Source: Selenomonas sputigena (GTDB taxonomy: Bacteria; Bacillota; Negativicutes; Selenomonadales; Selenomonadaceae). Taken from it: DNA of 64,000 nucleotides. Below the pieces are notes generated by a model, which had not been told where the DNA came from, ran no database searches, and saw nothing but the letters and a program-made list of their open reading frames with translations. Each line of letters opens with the position of its first letter. Position 1 is the first letter of the stretch. Below are positions 58,508 through 64,000 of the stretch, piece by piece. The stretch spans positions 1,181,501 through 1,245,500 of the forward strand of contig NZ_CP110383.1 of the NCBI RefSeq assembly GCF_026015965.1. Direction: 5' to 3'. Made by a program: the position numbers and the translations under genes.

Positions 58508-59293
58508 TCACAGATAGCGGTGCAGGAGCACGCTGATGCGCCCCTTCTTCGTCTGACCGCGAATCTCCTTCACTTCAAGCCGTCCCCTGCCGCGCATGGA
58601 AAGCACATCGCCCTCCTTGACGGCTTGGGAGGCGCTCTTTACGGACTGCCAGTTGAGCTTGAGCTTTTCCGCCGCGATGTCCGCTGCAGCCCGGCTGCGC
58701 GACATGCCGAAGCCCGCCGCCGCAATCGAGTCGGCGCGCAGGGAGGCGACCGTCGCGCGAATCTCCTTGCAGCGCTCCTCGCGCGGCAGGAGGGCGGAAA
58801 GTTCGCCGAGCGAGCACGCCACATGCGCTGCGCCGAACTGCACGCAGTTCGTCAGCAGGAAATCCGCCATGTTCTCTGCCGTGACGATACGCGCCGTGCC
58901 CTGCTGAATCTGGATGTCGCCGATGATCTCGCGCTCGACGCCGAGCCCCATGATCGCGCCGAGAACGTCTCGATGCGAGATATGCGCGAACGCATCCTTC
59001 CATACCGCCTCCACGACGGCGATTTCCCAAGAGGGCGTGCCGCGAAAATCTTCATGCTGAAAGACGGCACGCTGGCGCTCCGCCCCCGCATAGCCGCCGT
59101 TGAAAGAGACGGCGAGACCTTCGAAGTTCGCCGCCACGACCTCGGCGATTTCCTGCCCGAAGGGGTCGAGGAACACCGTCAGGCGGAACTTTTGATTCTT
59201 CATCGCCTTTTCTGCGGCATCGACTAATTTCACTGCCGTTTCTTCGCCTTCCGAGCCGCGATAGAAACGCAGGATTTTTTCCCGATTCGACAT
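58508..59293 (-). CDS. ylmH: YlmH RNA-binding S4-domain protein
   Basis: The 261-residue protein has a C-terminal S4 domain (GFGMSRSRAAADIAAEKLKL). It matches YlmH, which is encoded in the ylm/division cluster of Firmicutes and binds ribosomal particles. ATG 59293 follows AGGAGC. Genes on both sides (proC, lspA) support the identity. Confidence 0.9.
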   Translation of the reverse strand: MSNREKILRFYRGSEGEETAVKLVDAAEKAMKNQKFRLTVFLDPFGQEIAEVVAANFEGLAVSFNGGYAGAERQRAVFQHEDFRGTPSWEIAVVEAVWKDAFAHISHRDVLGAIMGLGVEREIIGDIQIQQGTARIVTAENMADFLLTNCVQFGAAHVACSLGELSALLPREERCKEIRATVASLRADSIAAAGFGMSRSRAAADIAAEKLKLNWQSVKSASQAVKEGDVLSMRGRGRLEVKEIRGQTKKGRISVLLHRYL

Positions 59294-59300
59294 AGTGCTC

Positions 59301-60098
59301 CTATTCCCCTAAAGACTTCGATTTTTCCGCCGCGCTCAAGACGGCGTCAAGGAATGCGCCGCGCACGGCACGCTGCTCAAGGACGCGCAGTCCTGCGATG
59401 GTCGTGCCCGCAGGCGACGTGACCTGATCGCGCAGCTCGTCGGGATGCCTGCCCGTATCGAGCGCCATCTTGGCGGAGCCGAGCAATGTCTGCGCCGCCA
59501 AAAGACGCGCGTCCTTGCGCGAAAGCCCCGCCGCCACGCCGCCGTCCGCGAGCGCGTCGATGACGAGGAAGGCGAAGGCCGGTCCGCTGCCCGAAAGCCC
59601 CGTGACGGCGTCCATCAAGGACTCCTTGACGCAGACGACCTTTCCCGCCGCCGCGAGAATCGTGCGAATCGCTTCCTCGTGAGCTGCGCCCGCACGCGAG
59701 CCGAGCGCGTAGGCAGACATGCCCTCGCCCACGGCGAGCGGCGTATTGGGCATGACGCGGGCGACGGGCTGACCGGGAAGCAGCGCTTCGAGTTTAGGAA
59801 GCGGCAATCCTGCCACGATGGACACGAGGACGGCATCCGAGCGCAAAGCCCCGCGAATTTCCAAGAGCGCCGCTTCCGCCGCATTCGGCTTGACGGCGAG
59901 AATGACGACGTCCATATCGCCGAGGAACGACTGCGCGCTGCAGAACGCCTGCACGCCGTACGTTTCCTTCAATTCCTCGGCGCGCGCCGCCTTGTGCTCG
60001 GAGACGAAGACCGCCTCCGCAGGAAGCACTGCTTCGCGCAGGACGCCGGCGATGACGGCCTCCGCCATCATGCCGCCGCCGATCAATGCAAGTTTCAT
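59301..60098 (-). CDS. proC: Pyrroline-5-carboxylate reductase
   Basis: The 265-residue NAD(P)H enzyme makes proline. LIGGGMMAEAVIAGVL is the Rossmann motif and SGSGPAFAFLVIDALADGGV the family signature. ATG 60098 lies ten bases after sepF. It is often found beside sepF. Confidence 0.95.
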   Translation of the reverse strand: MKLALIGGGMMAEAVIAGVLREAVLPAEAVFVSEHKAARAEELKETYGVQAFCSAQSFLGDMDVVILAVKPNAAEAALLEIRGALRSDAVLVSIVAGLPLPKLEALLPGQPVARVMPNTPLAVGEGMSAYALGSRAGAAHEEAIRTILAAAGKVVCVKESLMDAVTGLSGSGPAFAFLVIDALADGGVAAGLSRKDARLLAAQTLLGSAKMALDTGRHPDELRDQVTSPAGTTIAGLRVLEQRAVRGAFLDAVLSAAEKSKSLGE

Positions 60099-60108
60099 CG
60101 CCGCCGCC

Positions 60109-60588
60109 CTACTTCTTCAGCCACGGCATCTCCGTCGACACCGACTTCTTGTCCTCCGAATAGGAGATATTGACGTTGCTCGGCGCACAGAAGAAGACGT
60201 TGTTGCTGACCTTCTTGATCTCGCCATTCAGCGCGTAGATCGTGCCGCTGATGAAGTCCGTGATGCGCTTAGCGTCCTCCTCGATGGTGTTCTCAAAGTT
60301 AATGACGACGGGGCGCTTCTCGCGCAGACAGTTCGCCACCTGCTGCGCATCGTCGAAGGACTTCGGCTCGATGACGACGACCTTCATCTTGTAGGCAGCG
60401 ACATTGTTCATCGCAGCGTTCGCCGCTGCCGCTTGGAAGTTCACGACGTTCGACGCCGGCGTTTCCTCGCGCTCCATCTCGTCAAACTCTGCAAAATCGT
60501 CGTCTTCGTCGCGCAAATCCCTTTTATCGTTGATGTCTTCCGGATCGATCAGGCCGATTTTTCCGCACACCTTATCAATGAAGCCCAT
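60109..60588 (-). CDS. sepF: Cell division protein SepF
   Basis: The 159-residue protein anchors and bundles FtsZ. It has the amphipathic N-terminus MGFIDKVCGKIGLI, an acidic linker, and the C-terminal DUF552 domain with VVVIEPKSFDDAQQVANCL, FENTIEEDAKRITDF and NVFFCAPSNV. ATG 60588 follows GAGGAGGG. Confidence 0.95.
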   Translation of the reverse strand: MGFIDKVCGKIGLIDPEDINDKRDLRDEDDDFAEFDEMEREETPASNVVNFQAAAANAAMNNVAAYKMKVVVIEPKSFDDAQQVANCLREKRPVVINFENTIEEDAKRITDFISGTIYALNGEIKKVSNNVFFCAPSNVNISYSEDKKSVSTEMPWLKK

Positions 60589-60600
60589 CTTGTTCCCTCC

Positions 60601-61293
60601 TCAATATTGACGTGGCCCGAAAATGGCCGTGCCGACACGAACGATATTGGCGCCTTCTTCCACAGCGATCCGATAATCATGTGTCATACCCATTGACAAA
60701 TAATTTATATTCGCCGTTTTCCACGGAAACTCCTTCGTCCTTTGAAAAATTTCATACATGCAGCGAAAGAGCGGCCTCGTCTCCTCGACCTCGTCGTAGT
60801 TGGGCGCTATGCACATCAGACCGCGAAGGCGCAGATGCGGCAGTGCGTCGACAGCTTCGAGCAGGGGCTGCAAGTCTTCTTCGTAAATGCCGGACTTCGA
60901 CGCTTCTTTGGCAAGGTTGACCTGCACGAGGACGTCCTGCCGCTTGCCGATCTTGCCCGCTTCCTTGTCCAATGCCTCGGCAAGCTCCAAGGTGTCAACG
61001 GAATGAATGAGGTCGAAGAGCTTCACAGCGTACTTCGCCTTGTTCTTCTGCAAGTGACCGATGAGATGCCATACAGCCGTGCGCTCAAGCGTTTCGAACT
61101 TCTTCCGCGCTTCCTGTATGCGGTTTTCGCCGATGTCCGTCACGCCATGCGCGATCGCCTCGCGCATCTCGGCGACGCCGTGATTCTTCGTCACCGCCAC
61201 GAGGCGGACAGGCTCTTTCGCGTCGGCAATCGTCCTCTTCGCCCTGCTCTCCTCGATGGAGCGCAAAACTTCATGCAGATTCTCTTCGATCAA
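60601..61293 (-). CDS. yggS: YggS-type PLP homeostasis protein
   Basis: The 230-residue PLP-binding barrel has the lysine in RLVAVTKNHGVAEMR, GENRIQEARKKFE and WHLIGHLQKNKAKY. TTG 61293 is preferred, with a perfect AGGAGGT seven bases before it; a TTG six codons upstream lacks one. It lies between pgeF and sepF, the usual Firmicute order. Confidence 0.94.
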   Translation of the reverse strand: MIEENLHEVLRSIEESRAKRTIADAKEPVRLVAVTKNHGVAEMREAIAHGVTDIGENRIQEARKKFETLERTAVWHLIGHLQKNKAKYAVKLFDLIHSVDTLELAEALDKEAGKIGKRQDVLVQVNLAKEASKSGIYEEDLQPLLEAVDALPHLRLRGLMCIAPNYDEVEETRPLFRCMYEIFQRTKEFPWKTANINYLSMGMTHDYRIAVEEGANIVRVGTAIFGPRQY

Positions 61294-61312
61294 CTTGCTT
61301 ACCTCCTGCAAA

Positions 61313-62122
61313 CTACTTCAAGGCGATCCACGCGGCGAAGCGTCCCGTCGTCCCGTGCTCTTCGCGATAGGAAAAAAAGAGTTCGGCATTGCACTTCGTG
61401 CATACGTCAGCGCTGTCGATGTGCGCGGGAAGGAGTCCCGCCGCTTCGAGCTGCAGGCGGTTGGCCGCCCACAGGTCGATCGTCCGCTTTCCCTCGGGCG
61501 AGTGTGAAAGAAGCTCAGGCGCTTCAGGAAATGCCGCGCGAAAAGCCGCAGCGACCTCCTCGCCGACCTCGAAGCAGCACGCGCCGATGGAGGGGCCGAT
61601 GCCCGCGAGGATGTCCTGCGGACGCGAGCCGAACGTCTCGGCCATGCGCTGCACGGTCTTTCGCCCAATCTCGGCGACCGTCCCCTTCCAGCCCGCATGA
61701 GCGGCGGCAATGACGCGGCGCACAGGATCGAAGAAGAGGAGCGGCACGCAGTCGGCGAAGCACAGCAGCAAGGGCAGTCCCGACTCCGCCGTCATCAGGG
61801 CGTCGCAGGCGGGCACGGACTCGTCATAGCAGCTCGCGCCCATGCTCGCATCGCTGGCGCGGACAAGGCGCACTTCGTCGCCGTGCACCTGGCGCGGCGT
61901 GACGATCCGCGCAGCGTCAAGCCTCAGAGTCTCAGCAAAGAGACGACGATTCTCCAAGACGTCCGCGGCACAGTCGCCGACGTGGAGCGCCATGTTCAAT
62001 GCGGCAAACGGCGGCTTCGAGACGCCGCCCAAGCGCGTGGAAATGCCATGCGCCAGCCCCTCCTCGGGAAAGAGCGAGAACGAGCCGCGCCAAAGGCCGC
62101 CGCTATGTCTGAGCTGAAACAT
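61313..62122 (-). CDS. pgeF: Purine nucleoside phosphorylase/laccase-domain protein
   Basis: The 269-residue YlmD/YfiH protein has the metal-site residues in RQVHGDEVRLV, LCFADCVPLLFFD and AAHAGWKGTV. Family members cleave purine nucleosides or edit UDP-MurNAc peptides in cell-wall synthesis. ATG 62122 follows GGAGGAG and overlaps the upstream radical SAM gene's end by 20 bases. Confidence 0.93.
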   Translation of the reverse strand: MFQLRHSGGLWRGSFSLFPEEGLAHGISTRLGGVSKPPFAALNMALHVGDCAADVLENRRLFAETLRLDAARIVTPRQVHGDEVRLVRASDASMGASCYDESVPACDALMTAESGLPLLLCFADCVPLLFFDPVRRVIAAAHAGWKGTVAEIGRKTVQRMAETFGSRPQDILAGIGPSIGACCFEVGEEVAAAFRAAFPEAPELLSHSPEGKRTIDLWAANRLQLEAAGLLPAHIDSADVCTKCNAELFFSYREEHGTTGRFAAWIALK

Positions 62123-63863
62123 GTTTCTCCTCCATTGTATCACAAACGCCGCAGCGTGTGCATCCCGAAAAGCAAGGTTTCGTATATTGCAGCGCCGCCG
62201 CCCTCTGCAGTTCGCGGTAGAGGTACTGCTTGGGAAATCCCATGTCGAGCACATCCCACGGGAATACCGCATCTTCTGCGTGCCGCACCTGCAGAAAATC
62301 CGCAAAGGAAAGCCCCTCTTCCTTCAGCGCACGCTTGAACGATTTCGCGCCGCCCGCGAGGAAGGCGCGGTGCAGGGCGCGAGCGACGCGGCGGTCGCCG
62401 CGCGCGAGCACGCCCTGCACATAGGCGCTCTTGGGCGATTCGGCGATGATGCGGATGCTCCTGTAGGGCGCCAGCCCCTTGCGGATCGTCTTCATCGCCT
62501 CCTTGACCCATTTCTCGTCCGCCATCGGCAGCCACTGGAAGGGCGTGAACGGCTTGGGGATGAACGGATTGATGCTCAAGGTGATCTGCGCATGCTCCTT
62601 CTTCGCCCGGATGTGCTCATGCAGGCGCACGGTCATATCGACGATGGCCTTGATGTCCTCTTCCTCCTCGTAGGGCAGACCGATCATCAAGTAGAGACGG
62701 AATTGGCGGATGCCCGCCTGCAGAGCAAGATCGACCGTATGGCGCAGATGCTCCTCCTCGATGCCCTTGTTGATGATCTTCCTCATGCGCACGCTGCCCG
62801 CCTCGGGGGCGAGTGTGATCGTGCGCAGCCCGCTCCTCGAAAGGGACGCGACAAGCTCCTCGGTCACGGAATCGGCGCGGAAGGAGGCGACGGACATGCC
62901 GAGATTTTCTGCCAGAATGTCGCGGCACAAAGCGTCGATCTCGGGATAGTCCGAGATGGCGGCTCCCATGAGTCCGATGCGCTTTTCGTACTTCTTCGCC
63001 TCTTGGACTTCCTTTTCCAAGACCTTCAGCGAGCGGTTGCGCGGCTGTCGAAAGCAGTAGCCCGCCATGCAGAAGCGACAGTGCCTGCCGCAGCCGCGCG
63101 CCGTCTCGATGAGGTAAAGGTTGAATTCCGTATCGTCGGTGACGACGACGGTGTGCGCGGGAAAATCATCGAGATCGCGCACCCATTGGCGCGTGACGCG
63201 CGAAGGAGCGCCCGCCGCAGGGCGAATGGCGCACAGGCGGCCCGACTCATCGTAGTCGTGCGCGTAGAGCGAGGGCACGTAGACGCCCTCGACCTTCGAG
63301 AGGGCGCGCAGAAGCTCGGCACGCGAAAGACCCTGCCGCACGGCGGCGTCGTATGCGTCCATCAGAGCCGGCATGACGACCTCGCCCTCGCCGATGACGA
63401 AGGCGTCGACGAAGAGGCTCAACGGCTCGGGGTTGAACGTGGCGCAAGGGCCGCCCGCGAGGACGATGGCGTCCTGCTCGCCGCGCTCCGCCGCCAGAAG
63501 TCTGACCTTGCCGAGCTGCAGGATGCGCAGCAGGTTGAAGTAGTCCATCTCGAAGGAGACGGCAAAGCCGATCAAAGAGAAGCGATGGAGCGGCTGCTGG
63601 TTCTCCAGGCTCAGAAGCGGCGTGCCCGTACGCTCATGCTCGCGCTGTTCCTCGTCGCTCGGCAGGAAGAAGCGCTCGCACGCCGTGTCGCCGCGTCGGT
63701 TCAAGAGGTCGTAGATGATGTGCAGACCGAGGTTCGACATGCCGACGAAGTAGGAATTCGGGTATACGAGCGCGAAGGCGCGCCGCGTGCCCGTCGGAAA
63801 CGAAAAATAGCCTTGCTCGCGTTCCAACTGCTCGCGCAGACGCCGCTTGATCTTCCAGCTCAA
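62103..63863 (-). CDS. B12-binding-like radical SAM protein (TIGR03960 family)
   Basis: The 586-residue protein has an N-terminal Rossmann-like region resembling a B12 domain ([20 protein letters not shown]). The radical SAM motif [12 protein letters not shown] sits near residue 260, followed by the SAM core ([16 protein letters not shown]). A C-terminal cysteine pair ends in GCTRCGVC. The start is TTG 63863 overlapping the nrdR stop (TTGA). The family is linked to tRNA/rRNA-gene neighbourhoods in Firmicutes but its reaction is unsettled. Confidence 0.9.
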   Translation of the reverse strand: MSWKIKRRLREQLEREQGYFSFPTGTRRAFALVYPNSYFVGMSNLGLHIIYDLLNRRGDTACERFFLPSDEEQREHERTGTPLLSLENQQPLHRFSLIGFAVSFEMDYFNLLRILQLGKVRLLAAERGEQDAIVLAGGPCATFNPEPLSLFVDAFVIGEGEVVMPALMDAYDAAVRQGLSRAELLRALSKVEGVYVPSLYAHDYDESGRLCAIRPAAGAPSRVTRQWVRDLDDFPAHTVVVTDDTEFNLYLIETARGCGRHCRFCMAGYCFRQPRNRSLKVLEKEVQEAKKYEKRIGLMGAAISDYPEIDALCRDILAENLGMSVASFRADSVTEELVASLSRSGLRTITLAPEAGSVRMRKIINKGIEEEHLRHTVDLALQAGIRQFRLYLMIGLPYEEEEDIKAIVDMTVRLHEHIRAKKEHAQITLSINPFIPKPFTPFQWLPMADEKWVKEAMKTIRKGLAPYRSIRIIAESPKSAYVQGVLARGDRRVARALHRAFLAGGAKSFKRALKEEGLSFADFLQVRHAEDAVFPWDVLDMGFPKQYLYRELQRAAALQYTKPCFSGCTRCGVCDTMEEKHVSAQT

Positions 63864-64000
63864 GACGGGTTCTTCTCCCTGAGCAGCGCTTCCAACTCCT
63901 CGCGGAAGCCGCTGATGTCGGCAAACTTGCGGTAGACCGAGGCGAAGCGGATGTAGGCGACCTCGTCGAAGTTCTTGAGCTTCTCCATCACGAGTTCGCC
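63860..64000 (-). CDS. nrdR: Transcriptional repressor NrdR, C-terminal part
   Basis: The last 46 residues match the NrdR ATP-cone end: [20 protein letters not shown] and [10 protein letters not shown]. The N-terminal zinc ribbon lies beyond the window. It would repress ribonucleotide reductase genes. Confidence 0.9.
   Translation of the reverse strand, partial: GELVMEKLKNFDEVAYIRFASVYRKFADISGFREELEALLREKNPS

Overview
The window looks like a chromosomal segment of an anaerobic, diderm Firmicute of the class Negativicutes, close to Selenomonas. Three things point there. Gene orders typical of Firmicutes (nrdR/pgeF/yggS/sepF/proC/ylmH/lspA/rluD/pyrR, and uppS-cdsA-dxr-rseP-ispG-proS) sit beside an outer-membrane TonB-dependent receptor. 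An RNA polymerase delta-like protein is present. The DNA is GC-rich, with long antisense reading frames that are only codon-bias artefacts. The genus assignment is inference, since no rRNA gene is present. I saw no CRISPR array, insertion sequence, tRNA or rRNA.

Region 1 (1 to about 15.8 kb, all minus strand) is the most unusual part. A promoter at 15797-15825 leads into a cobalamin riboswitch (about 15540-15778) that ends in an intrinsic terminator (15508-15533). Behind it lie eleven tightly packed genes: a TonB-dependent receptor, three lipoprotein metal-chelate binding proteins, a radical SAM/SPASM protein, ChlI-like and ChlD-like AAA+ chelatase subunits, a CbiZ-type adenosylcobinamide amidohydrolase, a CobN-type large chelatase subunit, a NifH-like iron protein and a NifD/K-like component 1 protein that runs off the window edge. 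Taken together this reads as a B12-responsive system that imports and remodels a corrinoid or another metallated tetrapyrrole, with a chelatase module and a nitrogenase-like reductase in one operon. The substrate and chemistry are not known from the sequence.

Region 2 (15.9-37.9 kb) is mostly housekeeping: a radical SAM protein with pth, mutY, holA, transketolase, an aminotransferase, aspartate kinase, a pseudouridine synthase, tandem class II and class I fructose-bisphosphate aldolases, polysaccharide deacetylase, lgt, endonuclease IV, an M20 peptidase, mazG and a nitroreductase. Promoters and intrinsic terminators are unusually legible here.

Region 3 (38-53.4 kb, minus strand) holds a GH84-type glycosidase, pyrG, rpoE, argS, small DUF proteins, a secreted cupin_5 protein, a patatin-like protein, and then proS and the isoprenoid/envelope operon (uppS, cdsA, dxr, rseP, ispG, proS). 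That operon's promoter region carries a perfect tandem 16-bp duplication of its -10 region.

Region 4 (53.7-56.4 kb, plus strand) has a Fur-family regulator, a zinc-type ABC binding protein with a palindromic operator candidate, and an orphan tyrosine recombinase. Region 5 (56.4-64 kb, minus strand) is the conserved ylm/sepF cluster, starting with nrdR (cut by the window end) and finishing with pyrR.
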